64,000 nt of DNA from Variovorax dokdonensis (GCF_030316895.1 NZ_JASZYV010000003.1:682001-746000), one strand, 5' to 3'; shown: positions 33,461-42,201, counted from the stretch's first letter. Numbers and translations are program-made. The notes: generated by a model not told the origin, from the sequence alone.

Positions 33461-34144
33461 TCAGTTGGCCGCAAAGCAATACATCAGGCCCGCGCTGCCG
33501 CTCATCTTGAGCTGATCCACGCTGCAGCCACGCGTGCCGTGCGACGAGTTCCACGAAGCATTGGCCACCGGGTCGGGGTTGGTGCCCTTGTGGTCGTGGT
33601 GGCCCACGATGGCGGAGCCGCCCTCGCTCCGGGTCCAGTTGCCGCAGGTGGTGTCCTTGCCCGCATCGGGAACGGCCACGGTACCGTCAGGGCGCGAGCC
33701 GGTCAGGATGTCGTGCCGGTTCACCGGGTCGCCGTAGCCGGAGACGACTTCGCCTTTTTCGGTGAGCGAGGTGTCCTTGCCGACCTTGGCGTTGGGGCTG
33801 TGCAGGTCGGCCACGCTGGTGGCAACGACGACGCCCTTGGCGTTGGTCCAAGGCCCGGTGCCGATCCGGTCGCGCGCATTGACGGCAGGCTGCCCACTCT
33901 GCGCGACGGTGCTCAGGTAGGCGCGCCAGGTCTTGTTGCCGGCCCCCACGCTGGATGCCAGCGACTGGCAGTAGCGATCGGCGCCGGCCAGCCCGCCCAG
34001 GTCGCCGCCCTTGCCGGGGTTGGTGCTGGTGATGAAGAAGCTCATGGGTTTCTTGTCCGAAGAACCCATGGCACCGCAACCGACGATCAATGCGGCAACT
34101 GCCAGGGCGGCACCACTGGCAGAGAGAATGAAGCGACGAGGCAT
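33461..34144 (-). CDS. Lipoprotein with DUF1554/lectin-like domain
   Basis: A 227-residue predicted lipoprotein: Arg-rich start, hydrophobic stretch, and lipobox IVGC with lipidated Cys at 23. The mature part has the DUF1554-like pattern FFITSTNPGKGGDLGGLAGA then a YCQ motif, and further cysteines (TTCGNW, TRGCS, MYCF) that may form disulfides. DUF1554 domains are found in surface proteins of Leptospira and proteobacteria with no known activity. The ribosome site GGAG lies in a predicted hairpin (34150-34172). Location is probably the outer-membrane inner leaflet or surface. Confidence 0.78.
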   Translation of the reverse strand: MPRRFILSASGAALAVAALIVGCGAMGSSDKKPMSFFITSTNPGKGGDLGGLAGADRYCQSLASSVGAGNKTWRAYLSTVAQSGQPAVNARDRIGTGPWTNAKGVVVATSVADLHSPNAKVGKDTSLTEKGEVVSGYGDPVNRHDILTGSRPDGTVAVPDAGKDTTCGNWTRSEGGSAIVGHHDHKGTNPDPVANASWNSSHGTRGCSVDQLKMSGSAGLMYCFAAN

Positions 34145-34149
34145 CGAAT

Positions 34150-34172
34150 GGCTCCTTTGGACGATTGGAGCC
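34150..34172 (-). promoter_or_regulatory. Stem-loop that could hide the lipoprotein ribosome site
   Basis: On the message, GGCTCC (34172-34167) pairs perfectly with GGAGCC (34155-34150). The second arm contains the only Shine-Dalgarno sequence (AAAGGAG) for the lipoprotein start at 34144. The loop is 11 bases. A 6-bp GC-rich stem could repress translation until melted or bound. Confidence 0.4.
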
Positions 34173-34195
34173 GGGAGGCTATCTCACCGCAGACC

Positions 34196-34227
34196 GCCTG
34201 TGAAGCTCAATGCCTGTGAAGCTCAAT
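34196..34227. repeat. 16-bp tandem duplication at the end of the oxidoreductase gene
   Basis: GCCTGTGAAGCTCAAT occurs twice without a gap (34196-34211 and 34212-34227). The second copy includes the stop codon of the oxidoreductase gene (34223-34225). The duplication is therefore recent and silent, extending only the 3' untranslated end. Confidence 0.85.
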
Positions 34228-35131
34228 TCTTGCCAGCCGGCGCGCCGCCCTTTGCCAGCACGGCCACCAGTTCCGGCACGAAGCGTTGTGCCCCGCCCTG
34301 CGCCACCGCGCCGGCATAGGTGGCCAGCACCGCGTCCGCAATGCCTTGGGCCGCTGTCGCGCCTTGCGCCATCTCGGTGTAGTACCCCAGGTCTTTCTGC
34401 GCGTTGCTCATGGCAAAGCGCAGCCCGCTCGGGTCTTGCTGGGTGATGAAGGACTTGAGCCGCTCCAATGCCACGCCGCCGCCGCCGCCCTTGGCCAGCA
34501 CGTCGACGAACACGTCGGGGTTGACGCCCGCGCGCTGCGCGCAGGCGGCCGCCTCGGCGATCAGCGCCACAGTGCCGAGCGACACGTAGTTGTGCAGCAG
34601 CTTCATGCCGTGGCCGGTGCCCACCGCTCCGCAATGGGTGATGTTCTCGGCAAAGCACGACAGGATGGGCCGGCATTGCTCCAGCAACGCCGCATCGCCG
34701 CCCACCAGCAGGTTGAGCCGGCCTTCGGCCGCTTCCTTCGGGGTGCGCGTCATGGGCGTGTCGAGAAACTGCCCGCCCGCCGCACGTACCGCCTGCGCCA
34801 CGCGCTCGGTCGACGTGGGAATGGCGGTCGAACAGTCGATGACGATGGTGCCGGGCTTCATGCTTTCGACAAGCCCGCCCGCGCCGAGGACGATGGCCTC
34901 CACCTGCGGCGAGCCCGTCACGCAAAGCACAATGACCTGCGCATTGGCCGCCAGCGCGGCCAGGCTGTCGACCGACTTCACGCCGGCTGCCTTGAGCGCA
35001 TCCAGCGGCTGGTTGCCCGGGTGCTCGAGCACCGTGAGCGGATAGCCGTGCTTGGCGATGTTGCTGGCAATGCCGTGGCCCATGAGGCCAATGCCGACCA
35101 TGCCGATTGAAGGCTTGATGTCGTTGCTCAT
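34223..35131 (-). CDS. NAD(P)-dependent beta-hydroxyacid dehydrogenase (HIBADH/GarR family)
   Basis: A 302-residue cytoplasmic dehydrogenase. The cofactor loop GMVGIGLMGHGIA is at about 10-22, the DCSTAIP substrate motif near 115, GG(Q)FLDTPMTRTP near 137-150, and catalytic Lys in GHGMKLLHN near 187. Relatives reduce tartronate semialdehyde or 3-hydroxyisobutyrate semialdehyde. It is the last gene of the 2-ketogluconate operon, 34 bp after ptxS, and has no counterpart in the Pseudomonas kgu operon. The start is the ATG at 35131. Confidence 0.85.
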   Translation of the reverse strand: MSNDIKPSIGMVGIGLMGHGIASNIAKHGYPLTVLEHPGNQPLDALKAAGVKSVDSLAALAANAQVIVLCVTGSPQVEAIVLGAGGLVESMKPGTIVIDCSTAIPTSTERVAQAVRAAGGQFLDTPMTRTPKEAAEGRLNLLVGGDAALLEQCRPILSCFAENITHCGAVGTGHGMKLLHNYVSLGTVALIAEAAACAQRAGVNPDVFVDVLAKGGGGGVALERLKSFITQQDPSGLRFAMSNAQKDLGYYTEMAQGATAAQGIADAVLATYAGAVAQGGAQRFVPELVAVLAKGGAPAGKN

Positions 35132-35165
35132 TGGAATGCTGTCTCCTGAAATGGTTGGATGGGCT

Positions 35166-36230
35166 TCAGCCCTTGGCCGCGACCGACGACCCTCGCACCA
35201 GCAACTGTCCGGGCAGCAGCAGTTGGCGCGGCGGGCCTTCAAAGCCGCGCAGGCGTTCGATGAGGCAAGTGGCCGCCGCATGGCCGATGGCGTCGGTGGG
35301 CTGTGCCATGGTGCTCAGGCCGCTGCCGATGAGCGATGCCCATTCCGTGTCGTCGAAGCCGACAAAACCCAGTTCCTGGCCAAACTGCCAGCCCAGCCGT
35401 GTCATGGCCGCGGCCACGCGCAGCGTGACCACCGAGTTGCCTGCCACCACCGCCGCGCGCCGGCCGCGACCGGCCCGGCGCTTGAGCGCCTTCAGCGCGC
35501 CATCGAGTTCTTCATGCGCCTGCGGATCCGCGTCGTCGTGGCTTTCGAAAACCTGGGCTGCCACGTTGGCGCCCTGTGCCTTGGCGCAATCGCCAAATGC
35601 GGCAATGCGCTCGCGCCGCGAGCTCACGCCCTTCGACGGTTCGCTGATGTAGAGCAACTCGGTAAAGCCGCCCGCCACCAGATGCGCGCAAACGGTCTGC
35701 ATGGCTTCGCCGTTGTCCAGCGAAACGAAGTCGGCACGCATGCCCGGGTGGCGCCGGTCCACCAGCACCGCGGGCTTGCCATGCAGCGTGTCGGCATCGA
35801 CCGCCGATGCACCGCGCCCCAAGGTGTTGAGGATGAAGCCGTCCACCTGGTAGCGCACCAGCGCGTCGATGGCCTCGCGCTCGCGGCTGCCTTCGTTGCC
35901 CAGGTTGAACAGCATCAGCAGGTAGCCGGCCTCCTGGCAGGCTTTTTCCGCGCCCCGCAGCACCGCCACCGAAAAAGGATTGCTCACGTCGGCCACCACG
36001 AGGCCGATGAGGCGCGATCGCCCCCGGCTGAGTGCCTGCGCCATCGGGCTGGGCGAATACTGCAGCTTGGCCACTGCGGCTTCGACCCGCGCGGCAATGT
36101 CCGGGCTGAGCAGCCGTTCGCGATGGTTCAGAAAGCGCGAGACCGTGGCCTTGGAAACGCCGGCGGCCTCGGCCACGTCGCCGATCGTGGCCCGCCCCGG
36201 CGCGCGGCCGACAGACTTGCGCGTACTCAT
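35166..36230 (-). CDS. ptxS: LacI family repressor, PtxS-like
   Basis: A 354-residue LacI/GalR regulator. The headpiece ATIGDVAEAAGVSKATVSRF is at about 14-33 with the hinge helix at about 60-66, followed by a periplasmic-binding-protein-like effector domain. It is encoded in the same operon as kguE, kguK and kguD, and the operon promoter region contains the exact 14-bp palindrome known as the PtxS site in pseudomonads. PtxS releases its operator on binding 2-ketogluconate. The assignment rests on this gene context plus operator identity. Confidence 0.82.
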   Translation of the reverse strand: MSTRKSVGRAPGRATIGDVAEAAGVSKATVSRFLNHRERLLSPDIAARVEAAVAKLQYSPSPMAQALSRGRSRLIGLVVADVSNPFSVAVLRGAEKACQEAGYLLMLFNLGNEGSREREAIDALVRYQVDGFILNTLGRGASAVDADTLHGKPAVLVDRRHPGMRADFVSLDNGEAMQTVCAHLVAGGFTELLYISEPSKGVSSRRERIAAFGDCAKAQGANVAAQVFESHDDADPQAHEELDGALKALKRRAGRGRRAAVVAGNSVVTLRVAAAMTRLGWQFGQELGFVGFDDTEWASLIGSGLSTMAQPTDAIGHAAATCLIERLRGFEGPPRQLLLPGQLLVRGSSVAAKG

Positions 36231-36267
36231 GAATCAGAAGCAGCGCGGGACCTGGGCATGTGCCGGC

Positions 36268-37248
36268 TCATGCGGCGCTCAGGTCGTATTGCGCCGGCAC
36301 CGGCCGGCCGGCAAGCGCGGCCAGCAGGTTGTCCACGGCCAGTCGCGCCATGTCGTGGCGCGTCTCGTGCGTGGCCGAGCCGATGTGCGGCAGCGGCGTC
36401 ACGCGCGGATGAGTGCGCAGCGGCGAATCGAGCGGCAGTGGCTCCTTGGCGAACACGTCCAGGCCGGCGGCGCGCAAGTGGCCGCTGTCGAGCGCGGCCA
36501 GCAGCGCTGCCTCGTCCACCGTGGCGCCTCGCCCACCATTGATGAACACCGCGCCCGGCTTCATCTGCGACAGCAGCTGCGCGTTGATCATGCCGCGCGT
36601 GCTGTCGGACAACGGCAGCATCGCCACCACGAAATCGGATTGCGAGAGCAGGTTGGGCAACGGCGTGTGCAGCGCATGGCCTTGCAGTTGCGGGGCCTGC
36701 GAAGCCAGGTCGACCGGCCGGCGCGAGTGGTAGAGCACCGGCATGCCAAAGCCCAGCGCGGCCCGGCGCGCAATGGCCTGGCCGATGCGCCCAAAGCCCA
36801 GCAGGCCCAGCGTCTTGCCATGCACGTCGAAGCCGAAATGCTCGTCGTCGATGTTCTTGGCCCAGCGGCCCTCGCGAACCATGTTGGCCAGTTCCACCAC
36901 GCGGCGGCTGGTGGCCATCAAGAGCGCGAAGACGGTGTCGGCCACCGTCTCGTCCAGCACGCCGGGCGTGTGGCAAAGCATGATGCCGCGCCGATGCAGT
37001 TCGCCCAGCGCATAGTTGTCCACGCCCACCGAGACGCTGGAAATCGCCTCCAGCTTGGGCGCACGGTCGAGCACCGCGGCGTCGATCGTGAAGCTTGATC
37101 CGATCAGGCCCTGGGCCGTGGGCAGTGCGGCGTCGAACGCGGCGCGGTCGGTCTTGGCGTCGGCCACCGTCACCGAATGCTCGGCTTGCAGGCGGGACAG
37201 CTGATCGGCGGGGATCTCCCGGAATACGAGGATGTTCTTGCGTGTCAT
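36268..37248 (-). CDS. kguD: 2-hydroxyacid dehydrogenase, 2-ketogluconate 6-phosphate reductase (KguD)
   Basis: A 326-residue D-isomer-specific dehydrogenase. The Rossmann motif GFGRIGQAIA starts near 152, and the catalytic Arg (GGRGATVDE, about 237), Glu (near 266) and His (PHIGSATHE, about 285) are intact. In the kgu route this enzyme reduces 2-keto-6-phosphogluconate to 6-phosphogluconate with NADPH. It starts one base after the kinase stop and its product would be made next to its substrate. By family alone it could be a glyoxylate/hydroxypyruvate reductase; context favours KguD. Confidence 0.82.
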   Translation of the reverse strand: MTRKNILVFREIPADQLSRLQAEHSVTVADAKTDRAAFDAALPTAQGLIGSSFTIDAAVLDRAPKLEAISSVSVGVDNYALGELHRRGIMLCHTPGVLDETVADTVFALLMATSRRVVELANMVREGRWAKNIDDEHFGFDVHGKTLGLLGFGRIGQAIARRAALGFGMPVLYHSRRPVDLASQAPQLQGHALHTPLPNLLSQSDFVVAMLPLSDSTRGMINAQLLSQMKPGAVFINGGRGATVDEAALLAALDSGHLRAAGLDVFAKEPLPLDSPLRTHPRVTPLPHIGSATHETRHDMARLAVDNLLAALAGRPVPAQYDLSAA

Positions 37249-37249
37249 G

Positions 37250-38206
37250 TCAAAGCCCTGCGGCCTCCAGTTCGGCCCGTGTGGGCAGCCCCTCAGTATC
37301 GCCCAGCACTTGCACCGCACGCGCGCCGATCCAGGCGCCGCGCCGCACCGCCTCTGGCACCGTGCGGCCTTCCAGCAAGGCGCTGACAAGGCCGGCTGCA
37401 AAGCCGTCGCCAGCACCGACGGTGTCGATCACTTCCTTGACCGGAAAGGCCTCGACCCAGCCGATGCCCGCCACGTCGCTGTCGAAGTACGCTCCGCGCG
37501 AACCGAGCTTGATCGCCACCAGCCGGGCGCCGCGTTCGCGGTAGTAGCGCGCGATGGCTTCGGGCGTGTCGTGCCCGGTGAGGAAGCGCCCTTCCTCGAT
37601 GCCCGGCAACACCCAGTCGGCCTGCGCGGCCAGCTCGTTGAGCGTGTCGCGCATCAGTTCGGGCGTGGCCCACAGCGTGGGGCGCAGGTTGGGGTCGAAG
37701 GAGATGGTGCGGCCCGCCTCGCGCATCACGGCCAGCGTCTTGCGCGCGGCCGCGAGCGTGGTGGCCGACAAGGCCGGGAACACGCCGGTGGCGTGCAGGT
37801 GGCGGGCCGAGCGCAGCCAGGCCTCGTCCACATCCTGCGGCCCCATCTGGCTGGCGGCCGATCCCTTGCGGTGGTATTCGACCGGCGGGTCGCTGCCGTC
37901 GGTCACGCGGCCCTTGAACTGGAAGCCCGTCTTCTGCTGCGCGTCGCACACCACGTGCGAGCAATCGATGCCCTCGCCGCGCATGCTGGCGATGAGCGAA
38001 CGGCCCATCGAATCAGTGCCCAGGCGACTGGCCCAGCCCACCTTCAGGCCCAGGCGCGACAGGCCGATGGCCACGTTGGTCTCGGCGCCGGCCGTGCGCT
38101 TGTGGAAGGACTGGGCATCCTCGATGGGACCCGGACGGTCGGCCACCAGCAGCATCATGGCCTCGCCGAACACGGCGACATCGAGGGAGGAAGCGGGAGC
38201 AGTCAT
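37250..38206 (-). CDS. kguK: PfkB-type sugar kinase, 2-ketogluconate kinase (KguK)
   Basis: A 318-residue ribokinase-family kinase. The N-terminal GEAMM...AGAETNVAIGLSRLG block (about 14-53) and the C-terminal DTVGAGDGFAAG motif with the catalytic Asp (near 263) are intact. It is closest in pattern to 2-keto-3-deoxygluconate and 2-ketogluconate kinases. It phosphorylates imported 2-ketogluconate before KguD acts. The start overlaps the stop of kguE as ATGA, and the stop is one base from the kguD start. Confidence 0.84.
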   Translation of the reverse strand: MTAPASSLDVAVFGEAMMLLVADRPGPIEDAQSFHKRTAGAETNVAIGLSRLGLKVGWASRLGTDSMGRSLIASMRGEGIDCSHVVCDAQQKTGFQFKGRVTDGSDPPVEYHRKGSAASQMGPQDVDEAWLRSARHLHATGVFPALSATTLAAARKTLAVMREAGRTISFDPNLRPTLWATPELMRDTLNELAAQADWVLPGIEEGRFLTGHDTPEAIARYYRERGARLVAIKLGSRGAYFDSDVAGIGWVEAFPVKEVIDTVGAGDGFAAGLVSALLEGRTVPEAVRRGAWIGARAVQVLGDTEGLPTRAELEAAGL

Positions 38207-38967
38207 GCGAGTGCGCGAACAGATTTGACGAGCGCGATTTCATCACGCGTGGTGGCCAGCAGGTCGTTGCCGGCCAGCGGGTATTCGATGGCATGCGGCA
38301 CGTCGCCCGGCAACGCGCGCAGCACGGCGCGCCAGGGCGCGATGGAGTCGCCCAGCGGCACCGCGATCCATTTGTTGGGCAGGCGCTGCGCGCCCTTGCA
38401 GTGCACGTAGCGCACGCGCGGCGCCAGGGCCTTGGCAGCTTCGAGCGGCGATTCGCCCTGATGGTGCCAGTTGCCCATGTCGAAGGTCATGCCCAGGCTC
38501 AGGCCGACGTCGTCGGCGGCCGCGAAGAAGGCTTGCAGCGCGCCCAGCGTGCCACCGGTCTCGGTCTGGTCGTTCTCGATCAGCAGTTGCGCCTTGGCGT
38601 CGGCCAGCAGGATGGACAGGTCGTTGAGCGAATCGCGCCGCTCGATCCGAAAACCGCCGATCGACATCTTGAGCACCGGCGCACCCAGCACGGCCGCGCG
38701 CTTGAAGCCGCGCTGCAGAGCGCCGCCGTCGAGCTCGCCATCGGCCGTCCACAAGCCCATCGGCTCCGAATAGACGGCCGTGAAAGGCGCGAGCAGGCCC
38801 AGCTCGGCATGCAGGTGGTCGTCGGCAGGCGTGTCGTGCAGCAGCTCGCCGCGCACTTCGACACCATCGGCGCCGGCCTCGCTGGCCAGCCGCGCGAACC
38901 AGGGCTGGCCGTGCCGGCCCACTTCGGCGGCGCCAAAGGCGCCCAGAGAGATGTAGACGGGGAACAT
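38203..38967 (-). CDS. kguE: Sugar phosphate isomerase/epimerase, KguE-like
   Basis: A 254-residue TIM-barrel protein of the xylose-isomerase-like family. Likely metal ligands are Glu near 150 (LIENDQ), Asp near 180 (TFDMGNWHH), His near 208 (VHCKG) and Glu near 240 (IEYPL). The ATG at 38967 follows AGGAGG and is preferred over an in-frame TTG. KguE belongs to this family and always sits beside kguK, but its exact reaction is not established. The ATPase gene lies 69 bp upstream on the same strand. Confidence 0.82.
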   Translation of the reverse strand: MFPVYISLGAFGAAEVGRHGQPWFARLASEAGADGVEVRGELLHDTPADDHLHAELGLLAPFTAVYSEPMGLWTADGELDGGALQRGFKRAAVLGAPVLKMSIGGFRIERRDSLNDLSILLADAKAQLLIENDQTETGGTLGALQAFFAAADDVGLSLGMTFDMGNWHHQGESPLEAAKALAPRVRYVHCKGAQRLPNKWIAVPLGDSIAPWRAVLRALPGDVPHAIEYPLAGNDLLATTRDEIALVKSVRALA

Positions 38968-39036
38968 TGGCAACCTCCTGGGGCACGAGGCCCGTTTTGT
39001 CGACGCTCGATGGTTCTTGATTCTTGCGTGTGCCGG

Positions 39037-39804
39037 TCAGTGCGCGTGCGCGGAGCTCAGGATCTGGCCGAGGAACTGGCGCGTGCGCTCGTCCTTCGGC
39101 TGGCGGAAGAACTCTTCCGGCGGCGCCTGTTCCACGATGCGCCCGTCGGCCATGAAGATCACGCGGTCGGCCACGCTGCGGGCAAAGCCCATTTCGTGCG
39201 TCACGCACAGCATGGTCATGCCGTCTTCGGCCAGCCCGATCATGGTGTCGAGCACTTCCTTGACCATTTCGGGGTCGAGCGCCGAGGTGGGCTCGTCGAA
39301 CAGCATGATCTTGGGCGACATGCACAGCGCGCGGGCAATGGCCACGCGCTGCTGCTGCCCACCGGAAAGCTGGCTCGGGTACTTGCCGGCCTGCTCCGGA
39401 ATGCGCACGCGGGTGAGGTACTTCATGGCCACCTCTTCCGCCTGCGCCTTGGACATGCCGCGCGAGCGCATCGGCGCCAGCGTGCAGTTCTGCAGGATGG
39501 TCAGGTGCGGGAACAGGTTGAACTGCTGGAACACCATGCCCACTTCGGCACGCACGGCGTCCACGTTCTTGCCGCCGGCCGTCAGCTCGATGCCGTCGAC
39601 GACGATCCTGCCCTTTTGCACCTGCTCCAGCCGGTTGATGCATCGGATCAGCGTGGACTTGCCCGAGCCCGAAGGCCCGCAGATCACGATGCGTTCGCCG
39701 GCACGCACCGTCAGGTCGATGTCCGTCAGCACCTGGAAGCTGCCGTACCACTTATTGACACCTTCCATGCTGATGATGGTGTCACCCGTTGCGTGCGTGC
39801 TCAT
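39037..39804 (-). CDS. ABC transporter ATP-binding protein, polar amino acid (GlnQ/HisP) type
   Basis: A 255-residue ATPase with Walker [11 protein letters not shown]-loop FQQFNLFPH, signature LSGGQQQR, Walker [13 protein letters not shown] and H-loop THEMGFAR, the full signature of the PAAT family. The ATG at 39804 (MSTHATG) is chosen because an earlier in-frame start would run into the binding-protein gene. It pairs with the binding protein and two permeases upstream in a kgu operon, so its cargo is probably 2-ketogluconate and not an amino acid. Confidence 0.9.
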   Translation of the reverse strand: MSTHATGDTIISMEGVNKWYGSFQVLTDIDLTVRAGERIVICGPSGSGKSTLIRCINRLEQVQKGRIVVDGIELTAGGKNVDAVRAEVGMVFQQFNLFPHLTILQNCTLAPMRSRGMSKAQAEEVAMKYLTRVRIPEQAGKYPSQLSGGQQQRVAIARALCMSPKIMLFDEPTSALDPEMVKEVLDTMIGLAEDGMTMLCVTHEMGFARSVADRVIFMADGRIVEQAPPEEFFRQPKDERTRQFLGQILSSAHAH

Positions 39805-39823
39805 GCCAATGCTCCGCGTCGGC

Positions 39824-40615
39824 TCAGAACTTCGGGAAGTCGGCGCCGAGCCACTTCTGGTAGAGCTTGCCCAGCTCGCCATTGGCGGTGTTCTTCTGCA
39901 CGAAGGCGTCGACATTCTTGAGCAGGTCTTCCTGGCCCGGGCGCATCGCGATGCCCATGGCCTGCTGCTTCAGGGTGAACTTGTTCTCGAAGGTGTTGGC
40001 CGGCACGCGCTTGGCGATCTGGGCCGCCACCGTCACCGAGCAGCCGATGGCGTCCACCTGGCCGGAGATCAGCGCCTGCATGGCCGAAGCGTCGTCGTCG
40101 AAGCGGCGGATCTCGGTGCCTTCAGGGGCCGACTGCGTCACCACCACGTCCTGCGTGCTGGCGCGGGCCACGCCCACGCGCACGCCCTTCAAGTCGGCGG
40201 CGGCCTTGATCGGCAGGCCGGTCTTGGCATACAGCACGATGGTCGCGGCGGCGTAGGGCTGCGAGAACTGCACCTGCTTGGCACGCTCGGGCGTGATGGC
40301 CAGCGATGCGACGAGCAGGTCGACCTTGTTGGTCAGCAGGAAGGGAATGCGGTTCGGGCCCGTCACGGGCACGATGTTGGCCTTCACGCCCCAGTCCTTG
40401 GCCAGGAGCTTGGCCACGTCGGCGTCGTAGCCGTCAGGCTGGTTCTGCGCGTTGGTGGTGCCGTAGGGCGGGAAGTCCACCAGCATGCCGATGGTGACTT
40501 CGCCCTTCTTCTTGATGTCGGCCAGCGACTGGGCCGAGGCCTGCACGGCACCGATGGTCAGCGAGACACCGGCAATGGCGGCCAGGACGGTGCGGCGGTT
40601 GAAGTTCAAGCTCAT
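39824..40615 (-). CDS. ABC transporter substrate-binding protein, SBP_bac_3 type
   Basis: A 263-residue periplasmic binding protein. The signal peptide runs to ASA near residue 28 ([10 protein letters not shown] core). The mature chain begins [20 protein letters not shown], the standard family-3 opening, and includes [20 protein letters not shown]. Family 3 mostly binds polar amino acids, yet some members bind sugar acids or opines. Placement between the ATPase and permeases of a PtxS-controlled operon suggests 2-ketogluconate or gluconate as ligand. Confidence 0.88.
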   Translation of the reverse strand: MSLNFNRRTVLAAIAGVSLTIGAVQASAQSLADIKKKGEVTIGMLVDFPPYGTTNAQNQPDGYDADVAKLLAKDWGVKANIVPVTGPNRIPFLLTNKVDLLVASLAITPERAKQVQFSQPYAAATIVLYAKTGLPIKAAADLKGVRVGVARASTQDVVVTQSAPEGTEIRRFDDDASAMQALISGQVDAIGCSVTVAAQIAKRVPANTFENKFTLKQQAMGIAMRPGQEDLLKNVDAFVQKNTANGELGKLYQKWLGADFPKF

Positions 40616-40673
40616 TCGAATCTCCTGGAGTGAGGATGGGTGAACAAAACAAAAAAGGAAACTGACGGGGCCT

Positions 40674-41327
40674 TCAGCGGGCCAGGGTGCGTGCGCGCTT
40701 TTTTTCCATGCGCGCGGCCAGCAGCGACAGCGGCCAGCAGATGAAGAAGTAGATGGCCGCCACGGTGGTGAACACTTCCAGCGGCTGGAAGGTGGCGTTG
40801 TTGATGATCTGGCCGGCGCGCGTCACTTCGGTAAAGCCGATGATGGCCGCCAGCGACGTGCCCTTGATGATCTGCACCATGTAGCCCACCGTGGGCGGCA
40901 GAGCGATCTTGAAAGCCTGCGGCAGCACCACGTCGCGCATGCGGTCGATGTAGCTCAGGTTGAGCGCGTGCGCCGCCTCGGACTGCCCGTGCGGAATGGC
41001 CTGGATGCAGCCGCGCCAGATCTCGCCCAGGAAGGCGCCCGTGTTGAGGATGAGCGCAATGCCGGCCGCGATCCAGGGGTTGATGTCCAGCCCGATGACC
41101 GGCGCACCGAAGAAGATCAGGAACAGCTGCAGCAGCAGCGGCGTGCCCTGAAAGATCTGGATGTACACCGCCGCCACCCATTGCGCTGTGCGGCTCTCAG
41201 AGGTGCGCGCCAACGCCACCAACAGGCCCAGGATCGAGCCGCCGACGAAGGCGATGGCCGACAGCGCCAGCGTCCAGCGCGCGGCGTCGAGGATGAACAG
41301 GAACTCGGCAAATCCGAAGGTACGCAT
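40674..41327 (-). CDS. ABC transporter permease, HisM/GlnP type
   Basis: A 217-residue inner-membrane permease with about five helices and the EAA-type loop AAHALNLSYIDRMRDVVLPQ near 135-155. The C-terminus is Lys/Arg-rich (MEKKRARTLAR). It forms a heterodimer with the permease encoded just upstream. The 58-bp gap to the binding-protein gene contains a weak stem followed by a T-rich stretch on the message, possibly setting subunit ratios. Confidence 0.88.
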   Translation of the reverse strand: MRTFGFAEFLFILDAARWTLALSAIAFVGGSILGLLVALARTSESRTAQWVAAVYIQIFQGTPLLLQLFLIFFGAPVIGLDINPWIAAGIALILNTGAFLGEIWRGCIQAIPHGQSEAAHALNLSYIDRMRDVVLPQAFKIALPPTVGYMVQIIKGTSLAAIIGFTEVTRAGQIINNATFQPLEVFTTVAAIYFFICWPLSLLAARMEKKRARTLAR

Positions 41328-41345
41328 CGTGTGGCTCCCTGTTCC

Positions 41346-42017
41346 TTACCGGCGGTCCGGGTAGTCCAGCATGTGCCGGTAGATGGTCTTGAACAGCAGC
41401 GAGAAGGCCAGCGCCAGCGCCAGGTAGATGGCGGTCACGACGATGTAGATCTCGAAGCTGCGGAAGGTCTGCGACTGCAGCGTGGCCGCCACCGAGGTGA
41501 GGTCGTCCGCCGAGATGACCGACACCACCGCCGAGCTGAGCATGAGCAGGATGAACTGGCTCGTCAGCGCCGGGTAGATGGCCTTGAGCGCCGGCTTGAT
41601 GATGATGAAGCGGAAGATCTCCCAACCCTTGAGGTTGAGTGCGCGGCCGGCCTCGATCTGCCCCTTGGGGATCGATTCGATGCCGGCGCGGATGATCTCG
41701 GTGGCGTAGGCGCCCAGGTTGACCACCATGGCCGTGAGCGCGGCCGTGTAGGGCGACCAGCGCAGGCCGATCACCGGCAGCGCGAAGAAGAAAAAGAACA
41801 ACTGCACCAGAAACGGCGTGTTGCGGATGACCTCGATGTAGGCGTTGATCGGGAAACGCAACCATGCCGGCCCCGAGGTCTTGCCCCAGGCGCAAAACAC
41901 GGCCACGATGAGGCCGAGTGCGGTGGCCGCCAGGGACAGCTGGATCGTGATCCAGGTGCCCTTGAGCAGCAGCGGCCAGGCGGCGAACACCGCGTCGAAC
42001 TGGAACTGGTAGTTCAT
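41346..42017 (-). CDS. ABC transporter permease, HisQ/GlnP type
   Basis: A 223-residue inner-membrane permease, first gene of the operon. Helix 1 is at about 16-42 and the EAA loop is AGRALNLKGWEIFRFIIIKP near 135-155; FIRNTP-type motif VIRNTPFLVQLFFFFFALP follows helix 2. The ATG at 42017 is preferred over a far upstream in-frame codon that would overlap the operator. It dimerises with the next permease. Confidence 0.88.
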   Translation of the reverse strand: MNYQFQFDAVFAAWPLLLKGTWITIQLSLAATALGLIVAVFCAWGKTSGPAWLRFPINAYIEVIRNTPFLVQLFFFFFALPVIGLRWSPYTAALTAMVVNLGAYATEIIRAGIESIPKGQIEAGRALNLKGWEIFRFIIIKPALKAIYPALTSQFILLMLSSAVVSVISADDLTSVAATLQSQTFRSFEIYIVVTAIYLALALAFSLLFKTIYRHMLDYPDRR

Positions 42018-42093
42018 TGGCGTTGGGAAGAATGCATGGCGAAGCGGCGGGCAAGGCCCTTGGCAGCGTCGACGTTGTCTCCGATCCGTGAAG

Positions 42094-42109
42094 GCGCCGT
42101 TGGCGGCGC
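42094..42109 (-). repeat. GC-rich hairpin in the 5' leader of the kgu operon
   Basis: GCGCCG and CGGCGC are perfect 6-bp arms around a four-base loop, located between the PtxS operator and the first ATG at 42017. It could stabilise the leader. No further meaning is visible. Confidence 0.35.
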
Positions 42110-42126
42110 ATGAGGCCAACTTTATC

Positions 42127-42140
42127 TGAAACCGGTTTCA
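42127..42140. promoter_or_regulatory. PtxS-type operator TGAAACCGGTTTCA
   Basis: A perfect 14-bp palindrome, identical to the PtxS site described in Pseudomonas aeruginosa and P. putida. It is 110 bp upstream of the first kgu operon ATG and 62 bp upstream of the divergent CorA-like gene. GATAAA directly after it on the minus strand may be part of the -10 element, so binding would block transcription. The regulator is encoded inside the operon, giving negative autoregulation. Confidence 0.85.
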
Positions 42141-42201
42141 GGACACCTGGGGTTTGTACGTATCGGACCGCACGGCCCGAGCCGGTGCCTAAACTGCCTC
42201 C

